Below, piece after piece: positions 8,840 through 18,033 of a stretch of 64,000 bases of DNA. The notes beneath the pieces are model-generated. The model did not search any database. It saw only the letters and a program-made list of their open reading frames with translations, and was not told the DNA's origin. Origin of the DNA: Daejeonella sp. (GTDB taxonomy: Bacteria > Bacteroidota > Bacteroidia > Sphingobacteriales > Sphingobacteriaceae); assembly GCF_017495225.1 (NCBI RefSeq), contig NZ_JAFEIG010000011.1, forward strand, positions 51,912-115,911. Reading direction: 5' to 3'. Position 1 is the first letter of the stretch. The number at the start of each line of letters is the position of its first letter. Made by a program: the position numbers and the translations under genes.

Positions 8840-10091
8840 TCAAAGAAGCCTATTTTTCAATGTCGATTGGCCCATTATCTTGACTTATATCACGCTATGC
8901 ATTATTGGCTGGTTCAATATTCATGCTGCAGTTTATGATCCCTCGAATCCCAGCATCATTGATCTAGACACCAATTATGGTAAGCAGTTCTTTTTCATTA
9001 TTTCGGCTTTCATAATCGGATTGGCTATTTTACTGCTCGATAGCCGATTTTTTAATACATTTTCACCAATTTTTTATGGGATAACCATCCTGCTACTGAT
9101 TTTAGTGCTCATAATCGGCCGGAATGTGGGTGGTAACCAAGCATGGATTCCTATTGGTAGTTTCCGACTTCAACCCTCCGAATTTGCGAAATTTGCAACC
9201 TGCCTAATGTTGGCTAGATACTTAAGCTCTGGAACCATAAAAATTCAGGATATTAAAACACAGCTTTTTGCTGCTTTCATCATTCTTATTCCTACAGCGC
9301 TCATACTCCTACAACCCGATGCTGGTTCTGCACTAACATTCAGCTCTTTGATATTGGTTTTATATCGTGAGGGGCTTTCGGGTTATTTCTTGCTTATTGA
9401 AGGATTAGCCATCATTCTTTTCGTTTTGACAGTACTTTACAATAAATATTTAGTCCTTGCAGGTGTTTTAGTAGCGGCAGGAACTTGGGTCTATTTCAAC
9501 CGAAAAAGCCAAAATATGATTAAAGTGACAGGCTGGGGCGTACTTTTTTCGGTACTTTTTATCTTTTCGGTAGATTTTGCCTACAATAAAATACTAAAAC
9601 CGCATCAAAGAAATAGAATTGACCTGATTCTAGGGAAAGTTGATGATCCACGCGGAATTGGCTATAACCTCAATCAATCAAAAATTGCAATTGGCTCTGG
9701 CGGACTATGGGGCAAAGGTTATCTTCAAGGAACACAAACAAAATACGATTTTGTGCCTGAGCAGAGTACCGATTTCATTTTTTGTACTGTAGGTGAAGAA
9801 TGGGGATTTGCAGGAAGCTTTATGGTGGTGATTCTCTACCTCTTCCTCCTCATGAGAATTGTTAATATCGCAGAGCGACAAAGATCATCCATGTCGCGCA
9901 TTTATGGCTATGGAGTGGCATCCATCCTATTTTTCCATATTTTCATAAATATTGGAATGACCATCGGATTAATCCCAGTAATTGGAATACCACTGCCATT
10001 TTTAAGCTATGGAGGTTCTTCGCTATGGAGTTTTACGATTTTATTATTTATTCTACTCAAATTCGACTCTAATCGAATGGGAATTAATTAG
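8832..10091 (+). CDS. rodA: Peptidoglycan glycosyltransferase RodA
   Basis: SEDS-family polymerase that elongates glycan strands from lipid II together with PBP2. 419 residues with about ten membrane helices. Family segments: RNVGGNQAWIPIGSFRLQPSEFAK, then ALILLQPDAGSALTF, the large extracytoplasmic loop with RGIGYNLNQSKIAIGSGGLWGKG, and PVIGIPLPFLSYGGSS near the C-terminus. Its start overlaps the PBP2 gene by 8 nt. Its stop overlaps the end of the convergent gene at 10084-11019 by 8 nt, so there is no terminator between them. It is RodA rather than FtsW because of its neighbours. Confidence 0.96.
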   Translation: MNNQRSLFFNVDWPIILTYITLCIIGWFNIHAAVYDPSNPSIIDLDTNYGKQFFFIISAFIIGLAILLLDSRFFNTFSPIFYGITILLLILVLIIGRNVGGNQAWIPIGSFRLQPSEFAKFATCLMLARYLSSGTIKIQDIKTQLFAAFIILIPTALILLQPDAGSALTFSSLILVLYREGLSGYFLLIEGLAIILFVLTVLYNKYLVLAGVLVAAGTWVYFNRKSQNMIKVTGWGVLFSVLFIFSVDFAYNKILKPHQRNRIDLILGKVDDPRGIGYNLNQSKIAIGSGGLWGKGYLQGTQTKYDFVPEQSTDFIFCTVGEEWGFAGSFMVVILYLFLLMRIVNIAERQRSSMSRIYGYGVASILFFHIFINIGMTIGLIPVIGIPLPFLSYGGSSLWSFTILLFILLKFDSNRMGIN

Positions 10092-11019
10092 AAAATCGGC
10101 GATTTAAAATTTCGTAGAATTTATCAGCAACATCCTGCTTTTCAGCCCAATTATTCTTAATAGCATAATTTTGCTTCAAGAAATTATCGGCAGCATCAAA
10201 GTTATCAAAACGATTGATAAGCTCTATCGCTTCGCTATAAGCTAAACTATAACCGTTAAAAAGATCACGCACAAATTGAAGTTTATCATTTAAGCTGATT
10301 AAACTCTTTAAATCTTTTACTTGCCTTTGGTTAAACTGCCCTGAGACAGTATTTTGAGAGGTTTGAGCAGAAAGCATCTCATTTAAAGTAAGTGATGGAG
10401 CCTCTTGTTCGGTCGCCTTAACTGGAGACTCATTTTCAATAGGCTTGACCTCCTCTTTTGGCTTTTCAATTTGTGAAACAATCGGCTTGAAAGAAACTTC
10501 AGGTATAAACTCTTCCTCAGGAATGGTTTTCAATCTTGTTTTCTCATCAATCACCCGCATCTCTTCTTCGGTTAAAGGTCGGTCAAAAAGCTCCTCTGCC
10601 GACTTATCCTCAAATTCAAACGTTTCGATCAGGTCATCCTGAATTTCTAATTTCCATTCAGGAATTTTAATCTCTATTTTTCCCTCTTCAAAAGCCTCAA
10701 TTTCCTGAGCTTCAATCGTAAAATTGTGCACCACAGGCATTTGCTCTTCTTCTGGCTCTGGCTCAGGAACAATAGGTTTTGAAATAACAGGTTCTGAAAC
10801 TATAGGTTTTGAAACTATAGGCGCTGAAACCTGTGTAGATTCAGCATTTAGCTTCAAAAGAATTGAAATATGATCGGAAAGAAAATCAGCATTTGCAGCA
10901 AAAAGTTCAAGCTCCAAATCATTTAAATGATCTGCATTTTTGGAAAGGTATTCAAATTGTTCGTTGAGCTCAGAAATAATACCAGCAACTCTATTAAAAA
11001 TCTCTCTCTTATTCATCAT
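10084..11019 (-). CDS. Acidic conserved hypothetical protein
   Basis: I do not recognise a named family. 311 residues, no signal peptide or membrane segment. The N-terminus (1-60) looks helical. Residues 67-95 hold short imperfect repeats (PIVSKPIVSEPVISKPIVPE) and then an acidic run. The middle is rich in Glu, Ile and Pro and is probably disordered. The C-terminus (about 230-311: DLKSLISLNDKLQFVRDLFNG ... NFLKQNYAIKNNWAEK) looks like a compact helical domain and is probably the conserved part. A -7 box (TATATTTG on this strand) lies at 11084-11091. Overlaps the 3' end of rodA by 8 nt. Function unknown. Confidence 0.8.
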   Translation of the reverse strand: MMNKREIFNRVAGIISELNEQFEYLSKNADHLNDLELELFAANADFLSDHISILLKLNAESTQVSAPIVSKPIVSEPVISKPIVPEPEPEEEQMPVVHNFTIEAQEIEAFEEGKIEIKIPEWKLEIQDDLIETFEFEDKSAEELFDRPLTEEEMRVIDEKTRLKTIPEEEFIPEVSFKPIVSQIEKPKEEVKPIENESPVKATEQEAPSLTLNEMLSAQTSQNTVSGQFNQRQVKDLKSLISLNDKLQFVRDLFNGYSLAYSEAIELINRFDNFDAADNFLKQNYAIKNNWAEKQDVADKFYEILNRRFSN

Positions 11020-11083
11020 TATTACAACATGTTTTTGGGTCTCAAAAATGCCTCCAATGGGCTTTGGGTTAAATAGATTGGTT

Positions 11084-11091
11084 CAAATATA
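11084..11091 (-). promoter_or_regulatory. -7 box (TATATTTG) of the 10084-11019 gene
   Basis: Exact TAnnTTTG match on the minus strand, with a predicted start near 11078 and an untranslated leader of roughly 58 nt. Confidence 0.5.
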
Positions 11092-11190
11092 AGCACATTT
11101 ATCCTAAATAGGTATTAATATTAAAAGCGCTTAGTCCTCAATCTGCAAGAAATTTCGGATATTAGCGCAAAGAAAAACAGGGAAAATAGC

Positions 11191-11769
11191 ATGTTATTTA
11201 GTGAGCAAAATTTTAAACGTAGAAATGAACTTGGTGGAAGCATTGAAGTAATTTGTGGATCTATGTTTTCCGGAAAAACGGAAGAACTAATCCGAAGACT
11301 TCGTCGCGCACAAATTGCCAAGTTGAACGTTGAAATTTTTAAACCTAAAACAGACACCCGCTACGATGAAAACTCAGTCGTTTCGCACGACCAAAACTCT
11401 ATTCACTCCACCCCCGTTGAAAATGCCGCATCCATACTTCTATTAGGCGCAAATACAGAAGTTGTAGGAATCGACGAAGCCCAGTTTTTTGACGACGAAC
11501 TGCCCGATGTATGCAATAAACTGGCAAACCGTGGCATTCGTGTGATAATTGCCGGATTGGATATGGATTATCTTGGAAATCCTTTCGGTCCGATGCCTGC
11601 CCTCATGTCGATTGCCGAAATAGTAACAAAAGTACATGCAGTTTGTTTGCAATGTGGCGGACCAGCAACTTATTCGTTCCGGACTTCCAGCAGTGAGGCG
11701 AAAATACTTCTTGGTGAAAAAGAAAGCTATGAACCGCGTTGTAGGACATGCTATAATAGCGTAGGCTAG
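11191..11769 (+). CDS. tdk: Thymidine kinase
   Basis: Salvage kinase, thymidine + ATP to dTMP. 192 residues, typical of the type II (TK1-like) family. Walker A GSMFSGKT (23-30). The catalytic Glu96 lies in DEAQFF (95-100). The structural zinc site is formed by Cys152/Cys155 (CLQCGG) and Cys184/Cys187 (CRTC). ATG start; the family's N-terminus fits. It stands alone between a minus-strand hypothetical gene and a peroxidase gene. Confidence 0.96.
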   Translation: MLFSEQNFKRRNELGGSIEVICGSMFSGKTEELIRRLRRAQIAKLNVEIFKPKTDTRYDENSVVSHDQNSIHSTPVENAASILLLGANTEVVGIDEAQFFDDELPDVCNKLANRGIRVIIAGLDMDYLGNPFGPMPALMSIAEIVTKVHAVCLQCGGPATYSFRTSSSEAKILLGEKESYEPRCRTCYNSVG

Positions 11770-11920
11770 AATTATCTCACAAACCCATCTTTTCAAATTT
11801 CTTGCGCTATTCTTTTCAATGAAATTAATTTCATTACTGAAAACTTAGGGATCCAAATATTACGTATATCAAAATAAAATTTCTTGTTTTAAATTATTAC
11901 AAGCTATTGTTACCTTATTT

Positions 11921-11928
11921 TATATTTG
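11921..11928 (+). promoter_or_regulatory. -7 box (TATATTTG) of the peroxidase gene
   Basis: Exact TAnnTTTG match. The predicted transcript start (about 11934) lies downstream of the TTG at 11926, which supports ATG 11950 as the translation start of the next gene. Confidence 0.6.
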
Positions 11929-11949
11929 ATAAATCTTGACTCCACAATA

Positions 11950-13146
11950 ATGAAAAATACGTTTAAAGTGCTATCTACCATTCTCTTCATTGTGGTTATT
12001 GCTGCCAGTTGTAGAAAAAATACTAGCGAAATTGATGCAGTATTAAGCTTTCCTGCTATAAAAGCGGCATTTGGAGGAAATATTGATTTAAATAATCTGA
12101 GTAATTATGCGGGGCAAAGCAAACCACCTTATATTGTTAAAGATAATACAGGTGCAAATCCAATAGTTAATGCAAAAGCAACTCTAGGAAGGGTTCTTTT
12201 TTATGATAAAAATCTAAGTATAAACAATTCAATTTCATGCTCCAGTTGCCACAAACAGGAATTTGCATTTAGTGATACCGCTTTAGTAAGTAGCGGCATT
12301 CTTGGGGGTGTCACTACAAGACATTCCATGAGATTGGTTAATTCAAGATTTGCAGTAGAGCAAAAATTTTTCTGGGATGAACGAGCAGCAAGCCTAGAAC
12401 TACAAACTACCCAACCGATTGCAGATCATTTAGAAATGGGTTTCAGTGGGCAGAATGGCCGACCAGCCCTTAGTACCTTATTAAGTAAATTACAGGGAAT
12501 TAGTTATTATAATGAACTTTTTAAATTCGCATACAATGATGTGACTGTCACTGAAGCGCGTTTACAAGAGTCTTTAGCACAGTTTATCAGAAGTATTCAA
12601 TCATTTGATTCCAAATATGACGCAGGAAGAGCATTGGTTGCTAATGGCAATCAAAATTTCCCGAATTTTACTGCAGAAGAAAATTTGGGGAAAAATATAT
12701 TTACAAACCCACCAGTTTTTGATGCAAATTCAATGAGAATTTCAGGTGGTGCAGGTTGCAATGGCTGTCACAATGCACCAGAGTTTGATATTGATCCCAA
12801 CACTCGCAATAATGGAATTATTGGAGTGATAAATAGCACAAACAGAGACCTAAGCGTTACTCGTGCTCCTTCCTTAAGAGACTTAACCAGGGTTGGCGGA
12901 AAAGTTAATGGTCCGATGATGCATACCGGAGCAAACCGAACCTTAAGGGCAGTGCTTAACCACTATAATACCATAAACTTAAACCAAAATCAGAATCCAA
13001 ATCTAGATCCAAGGTTGGCACCTAACAGAATAGGTCAGAATTTAAACCTTAGTGAAACTGAAATAAATGCACTCATCGCATTTTTACAAACACTTTCAGG
13101 AACAAACGTTTATGTTGATAAAAAATGGAGTGATCCTTTTCTATAA
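11950..13146 (+). CDS. Di-haem cytochrome c peroxidase (MauG/CcpA family), lipoprotein
   Basis: Periplasmic, membrane-anchored di-haem peroxidase that probably reduces H2O2 with electrons from c-type cytochromes. 398 residues from the ATG. Lipoprotein signal MKNTFKVLSTILFIVVIAASC with lipid Cys21. Two c-haem motifs: CSSCH (97-101) and CNGCH (270-274). Other family marks are GRVLFYDKNLSINNSISC, FFWDERAASLELQ, and the C-terminal PSLRDLTRVGGK and MMHTGANRTLRAVLNHYN. The frame is open back to a TTG at 11926, but that lies inside the promoter box. The haems would be attached by the Ccm system encoded at 55.5-61.8 kb. Substrate range cannot be told from sequence; MauG-like oxidase roles are possible. 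Confidence 0.92.
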   Translation: MKNTFKVLSTILFIVVIAASCRKNTSEIDAVLSFPAIKAAFGGNIDLNNLSNYAGQSKPPYIVKDNTGANPIVNAKATLGRVLFYDKNLSINNSISCSSCHKQEFAFSDTALVSSGILGGVTTRHSMRLVNSRFAVEQKFFWDERAASLELQTTQPIADHLEMGFSGQNGRPALSTLLSKLQGISYYNELFKFAYNDVTVTEARLQESLAQFIRSIQSFDSKYDAGRALVANGNQNFPNFTAEENLGKNIFTNPPVFDANSMRISGGAGCNGCHNAPEFDIDPNTRNNGIIGVINSTNRDLSVTRAPSLRDLTRVGGKVNGPMMHTGANRTLRAVLNHYNTINLNQNQNPNLDPRLAPNRIGQNLNLSETEINALIAFLQTLSGTNVYVDKKWSDPFL

Positions 13147-13173
13147 AATTGGAAGATTAAGGCAAGATTAATT

Positions 13174-15984
13174 TTATCGAGAAATAATCATTTTCAATGA
13201 TTTCTCTTTGCCTCCATAAAGCATTTTATAGATATAAATACCAGGAGATAAATCGCTTAAATTAGGGCTAATGGTATGGAAACCTCTCGTAGTCAATCCA
13301 TTATATAATTCCCTAACAGACTGTCCGACTGAATTATACAATTGAATAGAAACCATTCCCTCTACAGCCACACCAAACTCAATGGTACTTAAATTAATTG
13401 CTGGGTTGGGATAATTTTGCTTGAGTATAAATCCAGCAGCAGTAAGCTCATTTAGTTCCTTATATAATTCATCGTATTTTTTCTGAGCCGCAGCTGCAGA
13501 TGCTTGTAAATCAGTGAGATTATCGCCTGCCAACAAGGCAAAAGCCACCTTCACCGAACCGTTCGGAGGAATATTAAATGGTCCGTTGCCCGAAACAAAC
13601 ATCACATCATAACCATTTGCAGAATTTTCGCCTAAACTTGTCGACTTAATACCACTTGATAAAGTAGAAAATTTCTCTGAAATGCTGAAGCCACTACCCG
13701 TCTCCAGTGGGTCGCCCACCACTTGATATGACATAGGATAATAAATCGGTCTGCCAGTGGTAGTCAGTTGCTTAACACCTGCATAAGGAGTAGCACCAAA
13801 CTTACCATAAACATATCCCAAACGATTAAAAACATCATATTGAGTAACATCCCTTCCATTGGCATCCACATCCCAATCCGTAAAAAGTCCCAAATAGATG
13901 CCATTTAAAGCTGTAAAACTTGTATTCTTAAGCTCATATTCGGCGAGGATATATTTATCATCTGGGGACTTAGAATAGGCTCTAATAGTGTTTTTAACGG
14001 AAATATTAATGGGTTTGGGACTTGCAGAATCATCAAACTCACTTTGGCCAAAGAAAGCCACATCAACCGCATCATTTTCAAAGACCTTAATTTTCTTAAG
14101 AAAATGTTCATCGGCACTCCCCAAGTCATTTCTTGTATTATTTGATACTTGGGATGAAGAAGCACCGATCATCAATGAGGCTTCATACAATAAAGGATCA
14201 TTTTTATAGATAAAACCTAAACCCTTTTCGGCATTGGCATCACTAAATCCAATACGACCGATGCTTGTCATGCTGCTAGAAACCTGATTTACCTCAATAT
14301 TTAGGTAGTCAAGTGCAACATTAATTTGAAACTTTTCTTGATCAGTATATGGATTTGATGCAGTATAAGTAATGGTAAATTCAACAAGCTCATTTTCAGT
14401 GATTGTTGGTTTTAGATACACTCGGAAAGGGCCAACCATTCTTTTAATCTCTGAGGTGGCCATATTACCGACGGCAAGTTCTTGATCTAAAATTTGAATA
14501 TTGGGATTGCTGGAGCTCAATTTAGCTATCACTGCGCTTGCTGGTGATAAAATATTCTTGAGGTCGAAAAATAGACGCAAGGTATCCTCTGCTGGTCGGG
14601 AGCCATTGGCCTTATCCAAAATAGTCAATTTTTGATTACGAATGGCAGGTCTAGTATCCGAAACGGCACGAAAAACATTCAAGCGACCTCTACCCAATTT
14701 CCCAGCAAAACTAGGGTTTAAGGCATCAATATTATCTGCGGTAGCCAATAACTGTTCACGCACCTGCACCATATCAAAAAGAGGAAAACGTGCTTTCACC
14801 AGTGCGGCGGCACTTGAAACGATGGGAGCAGATAAGGAAGTCCCGCGACTAAAGCCGTATCGATTTGCATTGGCAGTGCTAAACACATCGCCAGGAGCTA
14901 GGATAGAAATCGTGCTTCCATAATTAGAATAACTTGCTTTACGGTCGCTAGCATCTACTGCCGCCACCCCTAGCACTCCTGGGTAACTTGCAGGGAAACT
15001 AGGTGTAGTACTATTTTCATTTCCTGCGGCAGCAATTACAAGGCTCCCACGCGAAATGGCATAATTGATAATATCCTGACCGAAAGAACCCCCTCCTGGA
15101 CCGCCCCATGAACAATTAATAATATGTGCCCCATTATCAGCAGCATATTTAATGCCCTCATAACCCCTATAAATTGCCTTCCCATTATTATCAGCACCAG
15201 CCTTAACAATCATTAATTTGGCATTAAAAGCAACACTCGAAATACCAAGTCCGTTGTTAGAAACCGCCGATGCAACACCACTCACGCGCACCCCATGATC
15301 GGTACTATCACTCTTCACATCCGGATCATTATCCTCTATGGGATTGCTTCCGCTAAGGCCCACCAAATCCTTCCCAGGCAAAATAATATTGGCCTTGAGA
15401 TCCACATGGTCTAGATCTGAACCCGAATCAACAATGGCAATAATTGAATTTGAGGAGTTCCGAATGATATCCCAAGCCTGATCTGCCTTAACCTGACGTA
15501 AAAAATTCTGATTAGAGAGGTAAAATGGATCATTTGGGACAAAGTCTGTCGAATAAATATAGCTGGGCTCCGCATACTCGACCTTAGGATCTAAAAGTAG
15601 TTCGTTTATAAGCTCAACAATATTTTTCTTCGAGGAATAATTAAGCTCATAAATTCGATTTAAACCGATGCTATCCGCCTTTGGCGAATTATTGAATTCT
15701 GGATTAGCTTTTGTTTGCAAAGCATCCTGAAAAAGAGCTTTGAAAGTATTTATATTGGCTGACTTCAATTTCAAATCTTTCACACTAAAGCTTTGAATAG
15801 TTGAACGAAGCTCAGAGTCAGACTTGGCTTCCTTAAATTTGACGATAATGGTATTAGGAAGGTAATTCTTGGAGCTTACACCAATTGGCAAAGTAAATTT
15901 CCGTGGCTGAATAGACTTAGGATCATCATTCCCAAATGAAGAAAAAGCAGCGAAAAAAAAGAATAGCAGAAATACAGCTCTCAT
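13174..15984 (-). CDS. Secreted subtilisin-like serine protease (S8) with T9SS sorting domain
   Basis: 936 residues. Signal peptide (1-18), a propeptide-like segment (about 40-145), then the S8 catalytic domain. Asp186 (IIAIVDSGSD), His230 (STDHGVRVSGVA), Asn322 (AAAGNENS, oxyanion) and Ser383 (GTSLSAPIV) form the active site. A beta-rich region of about 450 residues follows. The last 80 residues carry a type A T9SS sorting domain (FILKQNYPNPAINLSTIEF ... LSPGIYIYKMLYGG), which implies export by the type IX system and surface attachment or release. A -7 box lies about 13 nt before the ATG. Convergent with the peroxidase gene (27 bp gap). The natural substrate is unknown. Confidence 0.94.
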   Translation of the reverse strand: MRAVFLLFFFFAAFSSFGNDDPKSIQPRKFTLPIGVSSKNYLPNTIIVKFKEAKSDSELRSTIQSFSVKDLKLKSANINTFKALFQDALQTKANPEFNNSPKADSIGLNRIYELNYSSKKNIVELINELLLDPKVEYAEPSYIYSTDFVPNDPFYLSNQNFLRQVKADQAWDIIRNSSNSIIAIVDSGSDLDHVDLKANIILPGKDLVGLSGSNPIEDNDPDVKSDSTDHGVRVSGVASAVSNNGLGISSVAFNAKLMIVKAGADNNGKAIYRGYEGIKYAADNGAHIINCSWGGPGGGSFGQDIINYAISRGSLVIAAAGNENSTTPSFPASYPGVLGVAAVDASDRKASYSNYGSTISILAPGDVFSTANANRYGFSRGTSLSAPIVSSAAALVKARFPLFDMVQVREQLLATADNIDALNPSFAGKLGRGRLNVFRAVSDTRPAIRNQKLTILDKANGSRPAEDTLRLFFDLKNILSPASAVIAKLSSSNPNIQILDQELAVGNMATSEIKRMVGPFRVYLKPTITENELVEFTITYTASNPYTDQEKFQINVALDYLNIEVNQVSSSMTSIGRIGFSDANAEKGLGFIYKNDPLLYEASLMIGASSSQVSNNTRNDLGSADEHFLKKIKVFENDAVDVAFFGQSEFDDSASPKPINISVKNTIRAYSKSPDDKYILAEYELKNTSFTALNGIYLGLFTDWDVDANGRDVTQYDVFNRLGYVYGKFGATPYAGVKQLTTTGRPIYYPMSYQVVGDPLETGSGFSISEKFSTLSSGIKSTSLGENSANGYDVMFVSGNGPFNIPPNGSVKVAFALLAGDNLTDLQASAAAAQKKYDELYKELNELTAAGFILKQNYPNPAINLSTIEFGVAVEGMVSIQLYNSVGQSVRELYNGLTTRGFHTISPNLSDLSPGIYIYKMLYGGKEKSLKMIISR

Positions 15985-15997
15985 AAAGGAATATTTA

Positions 15998-16005
15998 CAA
16001 AAATA
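15998..16005 (-). promoter_or_regulatory. -7 box (TATTTTTG) of the subtilase gene
   Basis: Exact TAnnTTTG match on the minus strand ending 13 nt before the ATG, so the predicted 5' leader is only a few bases long. Confidence 0.5.
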
Positions 16006-16103
16006 CTAAAATATAGCGATATTTTCATTAAAACCGGATCAATACGAATTAAATCGAATTTTTATTAATTGTAAATTAATATTTTAAATTAGAACAGTCA
16101 ATT

Positions 16104-16295
16104 GATTTCAATCCATTGCAAAAAAGATTATTTAGCAGTCTCTCATTGACGAACCATTTACCGTTCACGTGGGTACAGAACAGGAATAAATTCTTGCCTT
16201 AAAATATGGCTCTTTTCTGTATTTACCAGTATAGAACTATTTACCAGTCCCATCGGGACGACCCATCTTGTAGCAATGGATTTCAATCCATTGCA
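16104..16295. repeat. Intergenic element bounded by a 17-bp direct repeat
   Basis: GATTTCAATCCATTGCA occurs at 16104-16120 and again at 16279-16295. The second copy is also half of an inverted repeat (GCAATGGA-tttcaa-TCCATTGC, 16273-16294). Between them is GC-richer sequence with CCCATCGGGACGACCCATC, of a type often seen scattered between Bacteroidota genes. No transposase. The short minus-strand open frame across it (16158-16346) shows no recognisable protein. Confidence 0.5.
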
Positions 16296-16396
16296 ATAAA
16301 TAAAATCAATCAGTTGAAAATTTATTACATTACAATTTAACGTCATTTATATTGATTTTTATAACATTGATTAACCCTCGCAATGGCATGGTGCTT

Positions 16397-16620
16397 AAAA
16401 CATTAAGAAATTAAGGGTCTTAAGAAAGATTGGTTTTCATGAAAGAGGACAGGTCGCGACCTGTCCCTACGAGCGATCTCATATCTCATATCTCAAGTCA
16501 CGACCTGTCTCAAAATTTGGTTTAATTTTAAAACATTAAGAAATTAACGGTATTAAGAAAGAACAATTGGTTTTCATGAAAGAGGACAGGTCGCGACCTG
16601 TCCCTACGAGCGATCTCAAA
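16397..16620. repeat. Direct repeat pair with 20-bp perfect palindromes
   Basis: Two copies of an approximately 85-bp block start at 16397 and 16530. Each contains AAAACATTAAGAAATTAA, then GGTTTTCATGAAAGA, then the perfect palindrome GGACAGGTCGCGACCTGTCC (16447-16466 and 16584-16603), then CTACGAGCGATCTCA. A degenerate half site (CACGACCTGTCTC) sits at about 16499-16511. The palindrome could form a 10-bp hairpin or bind a dimeric protein. The last copy is followed by ATCTCAN heptads and the phosphatase gene. Confidence 0.75.
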
Positions 16621-16655
16621 TCTCATATCTCACATCTAATATCTCAATACTACCT
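16611..16655. repeat. ATCTCAN heptanucleotide repeats
   Basis: Five to six degenerate 7-bp units (ATCTCAA, ATCTCAT, ATCTCAC, ATCTAAT, ATCTCAA) just upstream of the phosphatase start at 16699. A shorter run (ATCTCAT twice, then ATCTCAA) is at 16476-16496. Same unit, opposite strand, as the arrays at 25694 and 42184. Confidence 0.6.
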
Positions 16656-16698
16656 ACTAACTACTATTTTCCCTATTTTTATTCCAAATCCCAAACTC

Positions 16699-17784
16699 AT
16701 GAAAAAATTACTCATTCTCTTAATCTTCATTCATCAGCTTGCCATTGCGCAAAAGAATCCCAAGGAAAGTCCCAATTTGATCGTCATTACCACCGATGGT
16801 TTGAGGTGGCAGGAAGTGTTTAATGGCGTGGATAAAGACATTTTGACCAGCAAAAGTGTGAATAAGAGCGATAGCGCAGCCATTGCTAAGAACTATTCGG
16901 CGGTTAATCCCCAAGAAAGTAGAAAGAAATTAATGCCTTTTTTATGGTCGAGCGTGCAGGAAAAGGGCATGATTTTCGGAAATAGAAATCTAAATAGTCT
17001 GGCGGAAGTGGCTAACCCCTACTGGTTTTCCTATCCCGGATATAGCGAATTGCTGACGGGTTATGTGGATACTTTAATCAATACGAACGACTATAAACCA
17101 AATCCGCATACAAATTTATTTGCCTTTTTAAACAAGCAGAATGCTTACAAAGGAAAAGTAGCTGCTTTTGGAGCTTGGAATGCCTTCAACCGTATTTTGA
17201 ATGAAGAAAAGTCAGGTTTTCCGGTTATCAATGCTTTTGAGCCTTTAAATAGTATTTTGAAAGATGAGCTGAGTAATCAAATTTCTGCCATGTTAAAAGA
17301 CAGTTATAAGCCTTTCCATGAGGTGGAATGTTTGGATGTATTTACTCATTATCAGGCGCTTCACTATTTGAAATCTCAGAAGCCTAAGGCGATGTATATC
17401 TCTTATGGCGAGACGGATGAATGGGCGCATCATGATAAATATGCGAATTATTTGGATGCCGCACATCAAGTGGATCAATGGATTGGCGATATCTGGACTT
17501 GGGTGCAAAACACTCCGGGATACAAGGATAATACTTATATTTTAATTGCTACGGATCATGGCAGAGGTTGGAGAAATGAGTGGACAAGCCATGGTGCTAG
17601 TATCAAGGATGCCAATTATGTTTGGTTTGCATTAATGGGTCCGAATTTAGCTAGCAAAGGTAAATTAGGAGAGCAGGAAGGTGGAGATAAGATTTTTCAG
17701 AAGCAGTTGGCGGCAAGTATGTTGGAATTGATGGGGTTGGAATTTAGGGTGGAGCATGAGGTTGGGGTTGGGATTTTCCGGTAG
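16699..17784 (+). CDS. Secreted alkaline-phosphatase-superfamily hydrolase (phosphatase/sulfatase-like)
   Basis: 361 residues from the ATG, where a clean signal peptide starts (MKKLLILLIFIHQLAIAQ). The frame is open further upstream to 16567, but that stretch encodes the palindromic and heptad repeats, so it is rejected. Probable two-metal site of the superfamily: Asp33 (VITTDGLRW), Ser116 as possible nucleophile (SYPGYSELLTG), Asp240 and His244 (SYGETDEWAHHDKY), Asp286-His287 (IATDHGRGW) and His298 (EWTSHGA). Periplasmic or exported. Whether it cleaves phosphate monoesters, diesters or sulfates is not decidable here. It stands alone, flanked on both sides by palindromic repeats. Confidence 0.85.
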   Translation: MKKLLILLIFIHQLAIAQKNPKESPNLIVITTDGLRWQEVFNGVDKDILTSKSVNKSDSAAIAKNYSAVNPQESRKKLMPFLWSSVQEKGMIFGNRNLNSLAEVANPYWFSYPGYSELLTGYVDTLINTNDYKPNPHTNLFAFLNKQNAYKGKVAAFGAWNAFNRILNEEKSGFPVINAFEPLNSILKDELSNQISAMLKDSYKPFHEVECLDVFTHYQALHYLKSQKPKAMYISYGETDEWAHHDKYANYLDAAHQVDQWIGDIWTWVQNTPGYKDNTYILIATDHGRGWRNEWTSHGASIKDANYVWFALMGPNLASKGKLGEQEGGDKIFQKQLAASMLELMGLEFRVEHEVGVGIFR

Positions 17785-18007
17785 AGGCACACGGCCGTGT
17801 GTCTCCTATCATCCCATTTCAAACACAATTATCCGTTTCAATGAAAATTAAATGAAAATCTGGGTGGATGAAATAAAATAAACTGGGGATTGAATTGATG
17901 GTTGGAAAAGACACACGACCGTGTTTCTCTACGTATTTCGGGCTAATTATGCGTTTTAATTGGATAAATGGATGGATGGTAGAGACACACGGCCGTGTGT
18001 CTCTACC
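17785..18007. repeat. Palindromic CACACGGCCGTGTG element family (three copies)
   Basis: Three copies of a palindrome centred on ACGGCCGT or ACGACCGT: about 17789-17806, about 17911-17932 (imperfect) and 17978-18007. The last is a perfect 30-bp palindrome whose arms read GGTAGAGACACACGG. It could form a 15-bp hairpin. Nothing in this 280-bp gap looks coding. Confidence 0.75.
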
Positions 18008-18033
18008 GTGCAAAAATGCCAATTTCACCAAAT

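Noticed and set aside
16158..16346. Minus-strand open frame of 62 codons
   Set aside because: Lies wholly in intergenic repeat sequence, has no recognisable protein features, promoter or conserved neighbour.
16567..16698. N-terminal extension of the phosphatase
   Set aside because: The extra 44 codons translate palindrome and heptad repeats; a proper signal peptide begins at 16699.
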